DNA of 64,000 nucleotides, taken from Limnohabitans planktonicus II-D5. GTDB lineage: Bacteria; Pseudomonadota; Gammaproteobacteria; Burkholderiales; Burkholderiaceae_C. The stretch is taken from contig NZ_LFYT02000005.1 in NCBI RefSeq assembly GCF_001270065.2, positions 124,001 through 188,000 on the forward strand. The letters are read 5' to 3'. The translations under genes and the position numbers were made by a program. The notes beneath the pieces are model-generated. The model saw only the letters and a program-made list of their open reading frames with translations, had not been told where the DNA came from and ran no database searches. Of this stretch, positions 1-8,590 are shown piece after piece. The first letter of the stretch is position 1. Each line of letters starts with the position of its first letter.

Positions 1-131
1 TCATCGCCTTGACGGCCAATACCGACAAGGATGAACTGGCCCGTTGCCTGGCGTGCGGCATGAACGAGAGCATACTCAAACCCTTCAACCGCAGTTTGCT
101 GGTCAAGCGGGTGCTGTCTTATGTGGCGTGA
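1..131 (+). CDS. C-terminal end of a response-regulator receiver domain (partial)
   Basis: The reading frame is open from the window edge and ends at TGA 129-131. The 42 visible residues begin IALTANTDKDE, continue with a CLACGMNESILKPF segment, and end RVLSYVA. This is the last third of a CheY-like receiver domain: the ALTA strand carries the conserved Thr/Ser-type position and the KPF carries the invariant lysine-proline. Receiver domains take a phosphoryl group on an Asp that would lie upstream of this window. Because the protein stops right after the receiver fold, it is either a single-domain regulator or, more likely, the C-terminus of a hybrid sensor kinase. The next gene starts inside its last codons, so the two may be co-transcribed. 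Confidence 0.85.
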   Translation, partial: IALTANTDKDELARCLACGMNESILKPFNRSLLVKRVLSYVA

Positions 132-573
132 CACCCTGCTCAGACCGGTTTGGGCCACAGGACTCAACAGGGCTGGCCGCCTCTGGTGCCTGTGTGGGCT
201 GCTGCTGGCTCTGACCCAGCCCGCCTGGGCCAATGGCTCCGATTTGCCACACATGTGCAGCCTCGACACCCCACAGGTGCCCGGCAGCCCAGCAGGCAGA
301 CCGACCGAACCCGCAGACTGCTACGAGTTCGGCGCTGCGGTGGGTGAGCTGGGCTGGAGCTGGCGCAAAAAACTGCCCAGCCATGTGCGCTGGGTCATGC
401 GCAAAGACGCGCCCACTTTGTGCGAACAGGCGCAAACAGAGTTCGGCAAGAAAGTGGACAGCCCCGTGCCTGGAGGCTGTGTATTCCTGGCCCCAGCGAC
501 CTGCACCATCGTGTCAACAGGACCCATTTCGTCCGCATCCATTGGCAACGCTGTGCGCGACTGCGTACCCTGA
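121..573 (+). CDS. Small secreted cysteine-rich protein of unknown function
   Basis: A 150-residue protein whose ATG overlaps the end of the receiver-domain gene by 11 bases. Residues 1-38 look like a signal peptide: basic start, LWCLCGLLLALTQPA core and an AWA cleavage site before NGSD. The mature part of about 112 residues has six cysteines (in HMCSLD, ADCYEF, TLCEQ, GGCVF, ATCTI and RDCVP), an even number compatible with three disulfides in the periplasm. I do not recognise the family. The overlap with a signalling gene suggests a linked role, but that is inference. Confidence 0.65.
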   Translation: MWRDTLLRPVWATGLNRAGRLWCLCGLLLALTQPAWANGSDLPHMCSLDTPQVPGSPAGRPTEPADCYEFGAAVGELGWSWRKKLPSHVRWVMRKDAPTLCEQAQTEFGKKVDSPVPGGCVFLAPATCTIVSTGPISSASIGNAVRDCVP

Positions 574-595
574 CCCAGCGCTTGGCCTGCACGAC

Positions 596-1294
596 TCACC
601 AGGGGATGCTTTGGCCCTGGTGGTCCACAAACTGCGCACGGCCTGTGGGCTGCAGGGCGTCCAGCACTGCCAGCAAACGCTGCGCCGCCTCTTCGGGGCG
701 CATGGCGTCATCGCCCACAAAGGGCTGGCTGAGTGCAGACTGCACTGTGCCCGGCTGCAAGGCGACCACCACCGCCAGGGGTCTGCGGCGGGCCAGCTCG
801 ATCGTTGCCGTTTGCAGCAGCATGTTCAGCGCCGCTTTCGCCGCCCGGTAGCCGTACCAACCGCCTTTGCGGTTGTCTTCGATGCTGCCCACACGGGCCG
901 ACAACTTGCCCCAAATGACGCGCTGACCCGATGCCAGCAAGGGCACAAAGTGTTTGAGCAGCAGGCCCGGCCCCACGGCGTTGAGGTGGAGTGCCGCCAG
1001 CAAATGCGCCGCTTCCAGCTCGTCCAGCCGTTTTTCAGGGCCACGGCCGTTCACTGTGAGTGCGCCCGTGGCGTCCAGCACCAGATGGAATGGCCCCTGC
1101 GCGGCCAAGGACTGTGCACAGTTGGCAATACTGGCCTCGTTCAACAAATCCAGCCCCGGCGAGCTTTGCCGCGACACCCCCAGCGCCAAGCCGCAGCGCG
1201 GATCGCTTTGCAGCAGCTGCAGCAAAGCACTGCCGATGGCACCGCTTGCGCCCATCACCAGGGCGCGGTAGCCATCGGGCAGGGAATGCATCAT
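596..1294 (-). CDS. Short-chain dehydrogenase/reductase (C-factor-like SDR)
   Basis: A 232-residue SDR with a Rossmann nucleotide-binding motif GASGAIG near residue 16, the NAVGP structural asparagine region, a serine in GKLSARVGS and the catalytic Y-x-x-x-K as YRAAK. Length and spacing fit the classical SDR fold, in the branch related to C-factor/CsgA-type proteins. Substrate is unknown. It is the last gene of a leftward five-gene operon: its ATG overlaps the stop of the SUMF1-like gene as ATGA, so translation is coupled. Confidence 0.85.
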   Translation of the reverse strand: MMHSLPDGYRALVMGASGAIGSALLQLLQSDPRCGLALGVSRQSSPGLDLLNEASIANCAQSLAAQGPFHLVLDATGALTVNGRGPEKRLDELEAAHLLAALHLNAVGPGLLLKHFVPLLASGQRVIWGKLSARVGSIEDNRKGGWYGYRAAKAALNMLLQTATIELARRRPLAVVVALQPGTVQSALSQPFVGDDAMRPEEAAQRLLAVLDALQPTGRAQFVDHQGQSIPW

Positions 1295-2079
1295 GACGGG
1301 GACTTGCTCGTGCTCAGGCCTTTCGGCGGGAGGTCGTAGGCGCAGCGAAAGCCGAGGTAGACCACATAAACGTCAGCGGGTTTGAAGGCCTGCACATCGG
1401 CCTTCATGTTGTAAGCGCCGTACCACCACGACCCACCCACGGTGCGCCTTTGGCCGCCCTGCTCATCGGTGGTCCACTCCCACACATTGGCACCCATGTC
1501 GTACAGACCGTTCACACCCTGGCGTGTGGCGCCCGCAGGGGCTGCGCGGGGCCAGGGGTCCGGATCGCTGGTGTTGGCACCTTGCGGGCTGTCACCCGTG
1601 CTCCAGGGATAAGTTTTGCCTTTCACCCAAGGCGCTGGGGGCTTGTCCCGCAACTCGGTGAACCCCGCCTTTTGCCATTCCGCGCCAGTGGGCAAGCGGC
1701 CCCCTGCCCAGCGGCAGTAAGCCTGGGCCTCGGCAAAGTCCAGGTGCACAGCGGGCAAATCAGCAGGGGCAGGAACGCCATCCGGTTGACGCCAAGACCA
1801 GCCGGGACGGCGCACCCATCCGCCCACATACTCAAAACCACCGCCCTCTTTTTCGGCGCGGGTCACGGTGCCAGTGGCCCGCACATAGCGCTCAAACTGG
1901 CCGATGGTGACTTCGGTGCGGTCAATGGCCCAGTCGCCCAAAGCCACCATGTCGGCGGCCTTATCGGCAAGCTTTTCGGCCGCAGGCTTGGCCGTTTGGG
2001 CCAGCGCAATGGGCCCACTGAGCAAGGCCACCCAGCTCAGACAAACCGGCACCAAGGCCGAAACATATCGCAGCTTCAT
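1291..2079 (-). CDS. SUMF1/formylglycine-generating-enzyme-like exported protein lacking the catalytic cysteines
   Basis: A 262-residue protein that starts with a signal peptide (MKLRYVSALVPVCLSWVALL ... ALAQ), followed by an FGE-sulfatase domain: GDWAIDRTEVTIGQFERYV, WAGGRLPTGAEWQKA, NGLYDMGANVWEWT and the terminal GFRCAYD are all diagnostic. In true formylglycine-generating enzymes the stretch after GGSW holds the CxxxxC active-site pair. Here it reads GGSWWYGAYNMKADV, with no cysteine, so the copper-dependent oxidase chemistry is unlikely. The fold may serve binding instead, as in other SUMF1 homologues. The start at 2079 is chosen because an AGGAGA ribosome-binding site lies upstream and the ATG overlaps the preceding stop by one base. 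Confidence 0.85.
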   Translation of the reverse strand: MKLRYVSALVPVCLSWVALLSGPIALAQTAKPAAEKLADKAADMVALGDWAIDRTEVTIGQFERYVRATGTVTRAEKEGGGFEYVGGWVRRPGWSWRQPDGVPAPADLPAVHLDFAEAQAYCRWAGGRLPTGAEWQKAGFTELRDKPPAPWVKGKTYPWSTGDSPQGANTSDPDPWPRAAPAGATRQGVNGLYDMGANVWEWTTDEQGGQRRTVGGSWWYGAYNMKADVQAFKPADVYVVYLGFRCAYDLPPKGLSTSKSPS

Positions 2080-2459
2080 CACGCCTTCTCCTCTTGAGCC
2101 CAGCGACGCACCCACTTTTGCAGGCGCGGGCGCAGCGGTAAAAACAAACGGTAAGCGCCCTCAAACACCCAAGACATCGGCGGCCAGGCCGACAACCAAC
2201 CCAGCCAACGCCAGCCCGGAAACAGCCGCCACATCTGCGAAAACGCTGCCGCACCGCTGAACAAGCGCCCCTGGTTGTCGCGCACATGGAAACGCGCCAT
2301 GGCCTGCGCACAGCTGAGCGAGCCCAACTCTGCCCCGGAGCTCACGTCCACCCAGTCCACGCTGGCCGCCTGAGGCAAGCGGCGGTAGATCGCGATTTCG
2401 CGTCGGCACATCGGGCAAGAGCCATCAAAGTAAACCGTCAAGCGGTGCAGTGTGCTCAT
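2079..2459 (-). CDS. DCC-family (DUF393) thiol-disulfide oxidoreductase-like protein
   Basis: A 126-residue protein with the family signature VYFDGSCPMCRREI at its N-terminus: the D-G-x-C-P-x-C motif that names the DCC family, with a possibly redox-active CPMC pair. The remainder (WVDVSSGAELGSL, RLFPGWRWLGWLSAWPP) matches the usual DUF393 helices, which tend to be membrane-associated. The longer upstream frame is rejected because ATG 2459 overlaps the previous gene's stop as ATGA. Together with the DsbA-like protein at the head of the operon this gives two thiol-redox proteins in one transcript. Substrate unknown. Confidence 0.85.
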   Translation of the reverse strand: MSTLHRLTVYFDGSCPMCRREIAIYRRLPQAASVDWVDVSSGAELGSLSCAQAMARFHVRDNQGRLFSGAAAFSQMWRLFPGWRWLGWLSAWPPMSWVFEGAYRLFLPLRPRLQKWVRRWAQEEKA

Positions 2460-3079
2460 GCGGCCAGCTCTCCACGGGCCAACAAACGGCCCTGCCGGTC
2501 CACCACAAAGCCTTCGCCCAGCCCCGGATAGGCCCCGGTCAAGCCGGTCATGATGACTTGGTGGGTGACCCACACCTCGGTGCGGCCAGCAGGCAGCGCC
2601 TGCAAGCGCTCACGCAAAGCCTGCTGCTGAGCGGCCGGATCGCCCTGCCCAGCAAAGGTGCTGTTGAGCGCGGGCCAATCCTCGTAAGCACCAAAAGCCA
2701 GCCGCGCCGTGTCCTGGCAGCGGCACCACTGGCTGCTGCGCACCGCATCGGGTTTGAAGTTCTGCGCTTGCAACCATGCCCCTAAAACCCGTGAAGCGTG
2801 TCGCCCCGCCTCGCTCAGGTTGCGTTGGGTGCGGCACTGGCCGATCACAAAACCCGGTGGATCGCCTAACCCCGATTCGGTGGCGGCGTGGCGGATCAGC
2901 AGCACACCGCCGCTTTGCCGCCAAACGGCCAACAACTGCGCCCGCGTGGCGCTGGGCATGGACTGCGCCCCAACCAAACCGGGCACAGTGGCCAGCCAAG
3001 GCGCAACGAGCGTCGCCCCCAGACGGACCAAGGCCAAGCGGCGTGGCACACCAGCAGTAATGCGGGCGTTCGGTGTCAT
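2456..3079 (-). CDS. Histidine phosphatase family protein, probably exported or membrane-anchored
   Basis: A 207-residue branch-1 histidine phosphatase (phosphoglycerate mutase superfamily). The phospho-acceptor motif is LLIRHAATESG, a second conserved segment is SSQWCRCQDTA, and the second catalytic histidine lies in WVTHQVIMTGL. Residues 10-40 (RRLALVRLGATLVAPWLATVPGLVGAQ) look like a signal peptide or anchor, so it probably acts in the periplasm. ATG 3079 is 10 bases after the stop of the upstream DsbA-like gene. Its substrate cannot be told from sequence. Confidence 0.85.
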   Translation of the reverse strand: MTPNARITAGVPRRLALVRLGATLVAPWLATVPGLVGAQSMPSATRAQLLAVWRQSGGVLLIRHAATESGLGDPPGFVIGQCRTQRNLSEAGRHASRVLGAWLQAQNFKPDAVRSSQWCRCQDTARLAFGAYEDWPALNSTFAGQGDPAAQQQALRERLQALPAGRTEVWVTHQVIMTGLTGAYPGLGEGFVVDRQGRLLARGELAA

Positions 3080-3089
3080 CGCCTGCGCC

Positions 3090-3746
3090 TCAGGACACTT
3101 CGCCCGAGGCGATGCGGCGCAGCGCCTGCTCGAACACCTCAACCGGCTGGCCTCCCGAGATCAAATGCTTGTCGTTGATGATGACCGCAGGCACCGAACG
3201 GATGCCCGCTTGGGTGTAGAACTGCTGGCGCTCGCGCACTTCGGCGGTGCGGGCATCGCTGGCCAGCACCTCGCGAGCGGCTGCCACATCCAGCCCGGCT
3301 GCGGCCACGCCCGCGAGCAAAACATCGGCGTCTTCCACACACTCGGCGCGGCCCTGGTAGGCCTCCAAAAACGCTTTTTTGAGTTGGTGCTGCGCCCCAG
3401 TGCCCTGCTCCTCGGCCCAATGCAGCAAACGGTGCGCGTTGAAGGTGTTGTACACCCGGCCGCGCCCGCCGGGGTGAAACTCAAAACCCACCTCGGCCCC
3501 GCGCGCGGCAATGGTCTGGCGAATTTGGGCCTGCTGCTCAGGCGTGGAGCCATATTTTTCGGTCAGGTGCTCGCCCAGGTCCTGCCCACCGGGGGGCATG
3601 TGCGGGTTCAGCTCAAAGGGCTGAAAGTGCAGCTCGGCCTGCACCACGCCGTCCAGGCGCTCCAGGGCTTGCTCCAAAGCGCCCAGACCCACTGCGCACC
3701 AGGGGCAAGCAATGTCGGAGACGAAATCGATTTTCAAGGGGGTCAT
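3090..3746 (-). CDS. DsbA-family oxidoreductase (FrnE-like)
   Basis: A 218-residue cytoplasmic protein with a thioredoxin fold and a helical insertion. The active site is DIACPWCAVG (CPWC) at residues 12-18 and the cis-proline strand is RSVPAVIINDKHLISGG. No signal peptide is visible, which fits FrnE/2-hydroxychromene-2-carboxylate-isomerase-type DsbA proteins rather than periplasmic DsbA. It is the first gene of a leftward operon. FrnE homologues act as disulfide oxidases or isomerases; the specific partner here is unknown. Confidence 0.88.
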   Translation of the reverse strand: MTPLKIDFVSDIACPWCAVGLGALEQALERLDGVVQAELHFQPFELNPHMPPGGQDLGEHLTEKYGSTPEQQAQIRQTIAARGAEVGFEFHPGGRGRVYNTFNAHRLLHWAEEQGTGAQHQLKKAFLEAYQGRAECVEDADVLLAGVAAAGLDVAAAREVLASDARTAEVRERQQFYTQAGIRSVPAVIINDKHLISGGQPVEVFEQALRRIASGEVS

Positions 3747-3932
3747 GAACAGCTTTCAGGTCGTGTTTCAAAGCGCAAGGGCTAGAACTCAAGCGCGGGC
3801 GTGTTGGCAACTGCAGCTCTGCCACCCAGTCAGGCCGGGGAGAGTTATTCGGACGTGATATTGCCGCAAATCACCGACAATCGCAGGCTTGGCATCCAAT
3901 GCCCATGATCCATCGAGTTATAGAGACACCCC

Positions 3933-4370
3933 ATGAACATCCTTGTCCTGCACGGCATCAACCTCAACATGTTCGGCAAACGTGACCCAGCCCAGTACGG
4001 CACGACCACGCTGGACGAGATCAACGCGCAAGTGACGGCACTGGGCCAGGAACTGGGGGCCCAGGTCGAGTGCTACCAAACCAACTTCGAAGGCGAAATG
4101 GCCGAGCGCATTCACCGCGCCCACGGCGATGGCGTGCAGGCGGTGGTGATCAACGCAGGGGCCTGGACGCATTACAGCTACGGCATCCGCGACGCGCTGG
4201 CCATCCTCAAGTGCCCCATCATCGAAGTGCACATGTCCAATATCCACGCCCGCGAGGCGTTTCGCCACCACTCAGTGATCGCCGACATCGCCAAAGGCCA
4301 GATCGCTGGTTTTGGGGTGGACAGCTACCTGCTGGGCCTGCGGGCAGCCGTTTCAGCCATCAAGGGCTGA
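3933..4370 (+). CDS. aroQ: Type II 3-dehydroquinate dehydratase
   Basis: A 145-residue enzyme of the shikimate pathway that converts 3-dehydroquinate to 3-dehydroshikimate. It carries the flexible lid LNMFGKRDPAQYG with the catalytic arginine and tyrosine, NAGAWTHYSYGIRDAL (usually NPGAYTH...), and the catalytic histidine in IEVHMSNIHAREAFR. The NPGA proline is alanine and several conserved positions differ from textbook AroQ, so it could be a divergent paralogue. The gene stands alone, with no accB/accC downstream, and is divergent from the DsbA operon across a 186-base gap. Confidence 0.9.
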   Translation: MNILVLHGINLNMFGKRDPAQYGTTTLDEINAQVTALGQELGAQVECYQTNFEGEMAERIHRAHGDGVQAVVINAGAWTHYSYGIRDALAILKCPIIEVHMSNIHAREAFRHHSVIADIAKGQIAGFGVDSYLLGLRAAVSAIKG

Positions 4371-4379
4371 GGCTCTGAT

Positions 4380-4495
4380 GCAGGAGCCAGCCCTCGGGGC
4401 GATGGCGTGAAATGCGTGAAACCCGCCCCCTGACAATGGGCCTTGGTCTGCAAGCGTTCTTTCGCGGCGTGGGTGCCGCTCCTACACAAGGCACA
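4380..4495. repeat. REP family 2, decayed inverted pair
   Basis: Two REP-like hairpins in inverted orientation lie between the convergent aroQ and hydrolase genes. The right one, read leftward from 4495, has a GTAG head, then GA, then a GCGGC/GCCGC stem and a GAAAG tail. The left one at 4380 starts GCAGGAGCCAGCC and is decayed. The same family recurs at 22941-23005 and 26544-26612. The heads and stems resemble the GTAG/GTGG-GAGC REPs of pseudomonads. Confidence 0.7.
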
Positions 4496-4499
4496 GCCC

Positions 4500-5393
4500 C
4501 TACACAGCGCGCAAATCCTGTTGAGAAAGTACTTTCAACAGCGCGGCATTGAAGGCCTCGGCTGCTTCATAAATCACCCAATGCCCGGCCTCGGGCACAG
4601 TGTGCCACTGGCCCCAGTGGGTTGACAGCCGCGTGAGCGCCTCACGCAGCGCAGGCAGGCGACCGATGTACAAGGCATCGTGCTCGCCATAAATGGCACT
4701 GACACGGGCCTCAATGCGTGGCAAAGCCTGGGCCACGATGGGGGTCGATGACAGCCTGCGGCGCGGCATGCGGTCACGCTGCACATTGGCGCGGTGCACA
4801 TCCAGCGCCAGCGCGTCCAGACTTTCGGAATGCTGCAACATCAGGGCCATCAGGTTGTGGCGGTGCACGGCGTCCTGCGCCTCGGGCGTGGGCAGGTGGC
4901 GCCAACCCTTGAGCGGGATGCGATCGGGCACCGTCAGGCCCATGCCGGGCGCGCCCACCAGCACCAATTGCGCAGCGTCTTTCGGGTGCGCGGCCAACCA
5001 CAAAGCCCCAGCCATGCCACCAAAAGAAAAACCCGCCACGCTCACCGGCCCGGCGCACAGCCCAGCGGCTTGCAATTGCTGCAGACCCGCATGCAAATGC
5101 GCGGGCAAGTGGTCCACGTCGGTGCAGCCATCAGGCAAGTCGGAATCGCCAAAACCCGGCAAGTCCGGCACCAGCACGCGCCAGCCCGCATCGCGCAGCG
5201 GAGCAATGGAAAGCACCCAATGCGTCCAACTGCCGCTGCCGCCATGCAGCAAGACCAAGGTCGGCGATGCAATCGGACCCCATGCATGCCAGACCATGCG
5301 GGCCGATTGGCAACAGGTCTCATGTCGCTCGGCTCCGGCCAGGGCCATGGCCATTGGGGGGGACAAGTAATCAGGCAAGACGGCGGCAGACAT
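4500..5393 (-). CDS. Alpha/beta-fold hydrolase
   Basis: A 297-residue alpha/beta hydrolase with oxyanion-loop motif LLHGGSGSWTHW, nucleophile elbow GFSFGG (Ser), acid in YGEHDALYIG and catalytic histidine in AGHWVIYE. The complete triad implies an active esterase, lipase or C-C bond hydrolase; the substrate is unknown. The start is set at ATG 5393 rather than further upstream because an earlier start would overlap the MFS gene. It follows aroC and the MFS permease on the same strand after a 106-base gap. Confidence 0.85.
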   Translation of the reverse strand: MSAAVLPDYLSPPMAMALAGAERHETCCQSARMVWHAWGPIASPTLVLLHGGSGSWTHWVLSIAPLRDAGWRVLVPDLPGFGDSDLPDGCTDVDHLPAHLHAGLQQLQAAGLCAGPVSVAGFSFGGMAGALWLAAHPKDAAQLVLVGAPGMGLTVPDRIPLKGWRHLPTPEAQDAVHRHNLMALMLQHSESLDALALDVHRANVQRDRMPRRRLSSTPIVAQALPRIEARVSAIYGEHDALYIGRLPALREALTRLSTHWGQWHTVPEAGHWVIYEAAEAFNAALLKVLSQQDLRAV

Positions 5394-5499
5394 AGACTGA
5401 ATGAGGTGAAGAACGGGAAGATGGGGTCTCGACAATGGGCTGGGGCTGGGGCTGGTGCGGGGCAAAGATTTAGAAAAGCATGAAGGCAGCGATGCCTCT

Positions 5500-6681
5500 T
5501 CAACCGAGCGCCCTGCGCTTGGGGTGCTGCATTCGCCAAACTTTGTAAGCCGCAGCCGAGGCCACGACACTGGTGAGCATGCTGGCCACAAACACGCTTT
5601 GCAGTCCCCAGCGTTCACTGAGCAAACCGCCCAGCAAAGCCCCGATCACCCCCGGAAAACCATAGGCCACCACGGTGTACAACGCCTGCCCGCGTCCGCG
5701 CAAGCGGCCCGGAAAATGGTGCGAAATCAAGGCGATGCACACAGTGTGGTGCGTGGCAAAGGTGATGGCGTGCAGGGTTTGCGCCAACAGCAAGACCCAC
5801 AGCACATCGGCCCAGACGGCCGTCAGGCCCATGCGCAGCAGCATGACAACCGAACAAGCCACCAGCCAGCCCGTCAAGGGCAAGCGGGGCAGCCAGCGCG
5901 ACTGGGTGAAAAACCACACCACCTCCACCGCCACCGACAGGGCCCACAGCACGCCGATCATGGTTTTGCTGTAGCCCAAAGAGTCCAGGTAGAGCGAGAA
6001 GAAAACGTAGATGCCAATGTGCGAAAGCACATGAAAAAAAGTGGATGCAAAAAACCACTGCACCGGTTTTTGTCGCAACACGGGCATGACGGACACATGC
6101 TCGCGCACCGGGTGGGCCGCCTCCTTGATGTCGGGCATCCACCACACGCTCAGCAGCACTGCAGCAAGGCTGAAGACCGTCCAGCCCGGGAAATGCTTCA
6201 TGCCAAAAGCTTCGAACCAGGCCCCGGCCACAAACACCGTGACCAGGAAACCCATGGACCCCCACAGCCGCACCCGGCCATAACGCTTGGTGTCAAACGC
6301 GCCGTTTTGGCTGACCAGGTGCGCCATGGCCGCCTCGCTCATGGGCATCATGGCGCTGGTGTGGGTGAACATGACCAGCAAAACCAGGCCCAGACCGACG
6401 GGGCCCCAGCTCCAAAACAGCAAACAAGCCGTGGCAAACGCCACCCCGGCACCGATGCGCAGCAGCTTGACCCGCTCACCCGTGCGGTCGCTGATGGCCC
6501 CCCAGGCATAAGGTGCAAACAAGCGGGTGGTGGCCTGCACGGCCGTGAGCACGCTGATGGTGAGCAGGCTCAGGCCCATGTCCTGCAGCCACAGCGGCAA
6601 ATAGGGGTTGAAAAAACCAATGTGCGCGAAGTAACTGGCCGACAGCGCGGCAAAGGGCATGAGCTGACGGCGTGGCGTCAT
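5500..6681 (-). CDS. MFS transporter, HcaT/nucleoside-permease-like
   Basis: A 393-residue permease with about twelve hydrophobic segments and the MFS loop WGAISDRTGERVKLLRIG between helices 2 and 3. PYLPLWL in helix 1, the RLWGSMGFLV segment, and RGRGQALYTVVAYGFPGVIGALLGG near the C-terminus match the MFS_1_like group that includes the 3-phenylpropionate transporter HcaT. It begins three bases after the aroC stop, so the two share a transcript. Substrate not determined. Confidence 0.85.
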   Translation of the reverse strand: MTPRRQLMPFAALSASYFAHIGFFNPYLPLWLQDMGLSLLTISVLTAVQATTRLFAPYAWGAISDRTGERVKLLRIGAGVAFATACLLFWSWGPVGLGLVLLVMFTHTSAMMPMSEAAMAHLVSQNGAFDTKRYGRVRLWGSMGFLVTVFVAGAWFEAFGMKHFPGWTVFSLAAVLLSVWWMPDIKEAAHPVREHVSVMPVLRQKPVQWFFASTFFHVLSHIGIYVFFSLYLDSLGYSKTMIGVLWALSVAVEVVWFFTQSRWLPRLPLTGWLVACSVVMLLRMGLTAVWADVLWVLLLAQTLHAITFATHHTVCIALISHHFPGRLRGRGQALYTVVAYGFPGVIGALLGGLLSERWGLQSVFVASMLTSVVASAAAYKVWRMQHPKRRALG

Positions 6682-6684
6682 GCC

Positions 6685-7782
6685 TTAAGGCTTGGCGGCA
6701 GCAATGGGCGGCAAATCGTGCGCCACATCGCCGCATTGGGCGCGGTGTTGCAAGGCGTGTTCCATGACCACCAAGGCCAGCATGGCCTCGGCAATTGGGG
6801 TGGCGCGAATGCCCACACACGGGTCGTGACGGCCTTTGGTGATGACCTCGGTGGGCTGGCCTGCTGAATCAATCGATTCACGGGCGATCAGGATGGAACT
6901 GGTCGGCTTGATGGCGATCGACACCTCAATGTCTTGCCCGGTGCTGATGCCGCCCAGCACGCCGCCCGCGTTGTTGCCCACAAAGCCGCCCGGCGTGAGC
7001 GCGTCACCTGCAGTGCTGCCCTTTTGCGTGACGCAGCCAAAGCCCGCGCCGATCTCCACACCCTTGACGGCATTGATGCCCATCATGGCGTACGCAATGT
7101 CGGCGTCGATCTTGTCAAACAGCGGCTGGCCCAGGCCCACGGGCACGCCACGCGCCACCACGCGCAAGCGCGCACCGCACGAATCGCCCGACTTGCGCAG
7201 CGCGTTCATGTAGTCCTCCAGTGCTGACACATCGGCCACAGGGGCAAAAAATGGGTTGTTCGGCACATGGTCCCAGCTCTCAAAACCAATCGGCACGTCA
7301 CCGATTTGGGTCATGCAGCCCACAAAGGTGGTCCCAAATTGTTCTTTGAGCCACTTTTTGGCCACCGCACCCGCAGCCACCATGGGGGCCGTCAAGCGCG
7401 CCGACGAGCGGCCGCCGCCCCGTGGGTCACGCAGGCCATATTTGCGCCAGTAGGTGTAGTCAGCATGCCCAGGGCGAAAGGTCTGCAAGATGTCGCCGTA
7501 GTCCTTGCTGCGCTGGTCGGTGTTGTTGATCAGCAGGCAAATCGGGGTGCCCGTGGTCTTGCCCTGAAACACGCCCGACATGATCTGCACCGCATCGGGT
7601 TCGTTGCGCTGGGTGACGAATTTGCTGGTGCCGGGGCGGCGGCGGTCCAGGTCGGGCTGGATGTCGGCCTCGCTCAAGGCCATGCCCGGGGGGCAGCCGT
7701 CGATCACGCAGCCAATGGCCGGGCCGTGGGATTCACCAAAGTTGGTGACCGAGAAAAGTGTTCCGAAGGTATTGCCGCTCAT
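6685..7782 (-). CDS. aroC: Chorismate synthase
   Basis: A 365-residue enzyme for the last shikimate step, 5-enolpyruvylshikimate-3-phosphate to chorismate, needing reduced FMN. Signatures are present throughout: [39 protein letters not shown] and [12 protein letters not shown], then the [10 protein letters not shown] loop and a terminal [12 protein letters not shown]. The length is normal. The start at [10 protein letters not shown] (7782) matches the family N-terminus; the ten extra residues upstream are not expected. It is divergent from trmB across about 60 bases. Confidence 0.97.
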   Translation of the reverse strand: MSGNTFGTLFSVTNFGESHGPAIGCVIDGCPPGMALSEADIQPDLDRRRPGTSKFVTQRNEPDAVQIMSGVFQGKTTGTPICLLINNTDQRSKDYGDILQTFRPGHADYTYWRKYGLRDPRGGGRSSARLTAPMVAAGAVAKKWLKEQFGTTFVGCMTQIGDVPIGFESWDHVPNNPFFAPVADVSALEDYMNALRKSGDSCGARLRVVARGVPVGLGQPLFDKIDADIAYAMMGINAVKGVEIGAGFGCVTQKGSTAGDALTPGGFVGNNAGGVLGGISTGQDIEVSIAIKPTSSILIARESIDSAGQPTEVITKGRHDPCVGIRATPIAEAMLALVVMEHALQHRAQCGDVAHDLPPIAAAKP

Positions 7783-7827
7783 GCCCGGATTATCCCAGAG
7801 CGCCACAGACACAGGCAGCGCGCGCCC

Positions 7828-7833
7828 TACAAT
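7828..7833 (+). promoter_or_regulatory. Candidate -10 element giving a leaderless trmB mRNA
   Basis: TACAAT lies eight bases before the trmB ATG at 7842, so transcription would begin at or next to the start codon. No ribosome-binding site is visible. No clear -35 box is seen 17 bases upstream. Confidence 0.45.
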
Positions 7834-7841
7834 TCGACCCC

Positions 7842-8579
7842 ATGACCGAAAACACCCCCTCTGAAGGCCACAAGCCGTCAGGCATCCCCGCTGACGTGCC
7901 CTTTTTGCGCACCATCAAAAGTTATGTGCTTCGCGCTGGCCGCACCACCATTGGCCAGGCCAAGGCCTACGAACTGTATGGACCGACCAACTTGCTGAAC
8001 TACGCTCCTGGCGCGTTCAACGCCGAAGCAGCCTTTGGCCGCTCAGCGCCGCTGATACTGGAAATCGGCTTTGGCATGGGCGAGGCCACGGCGCACATCG
8101 CCAAAGTGCGGCCCGATGACAATTTTCTGTGCTGCGAAGTGCACGAGGCGGGTGTCGGCGCCCTGCTCAAGCGCATTGGCGAGCAGGACATCCACAACAT
8201 CCGCATCCTGCGGCACGACGCTGTGGAAGTCATCGACCACATGCTGGCCGAGCAAAGTCTGGACGGTGTGCACATCTACTTTCCTGACCCCTGGCACAAA
8301 ACCAAGCACCACAAACGCCGCCTGATCCAGGCCGATTTGGTCAACAAATTGGCCAAGCGGCTCAAGGTGGGCGGCTACCTGCATTGCGCCACCGACTGGC
8401 ATCCCTATGCCGAGCAGATGATGGACGTCATCAGCGCCGAAAAACTGCTGGCCAATACAGGCGATGCACACCAAGGCGGTTACGCACCTAAGCCCGATTA
8501 CCGGCCTTTGACCAAGTTTGAAAACCGGGGCCTGAAGCTGGGCCATGGCGTGTGGGACCTGGTGTTTCGCCGGGTCTGA
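7842..8579 (+). CDS. trmB: tRNA (guanine-N7-)-methyltransferase
   Basis: A 245-residue SAM-dependent enzyme that makes m7G46 in tRNA variable loops. It has the SAM motif [15 protein letters not shown] at about residue 70, the family signature [14 protein letters not shown], and the C-terminal [14 protein letters not shown] and [17 protein letters not shown] segments. ATG 7842 is preceded by CTACAATTCGACCCC with no Shine-Dalgarno sequence. The downstream pseudouridine synthase follows closely, giving a two-gene RNA-modification unit. Confidence 0.96.
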   Translation: MTENTPSEGHKPSGIPADVPFLRTIKSYVLRAGRTTIGQAKAYELYGPTNLLNYAPGAFNAEAAFGRSAPLILEIGFGMGEATAHIAKVRPDDNFLCCEVHEAGVGALLKRIGEQDIHNIRILRHDAVEVIDHMLAEQSLDGVHIYFPDPWHKTKHHKRRLIQADLVNKLAKRLKVGGYLHCATDWHPYAEQMMDVISAEKLLANTGDAHQGGYAPKPDYRPLTKFENRGLKLGHGVWDLVFRRV

Positions 8580-8590
8580 GCTGTGCCGCC

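Noticed and set aside
5455-6867. 470-residue rightward frame opposite the MFS gene
   Set aside because: Low-complexity antisense shadow.
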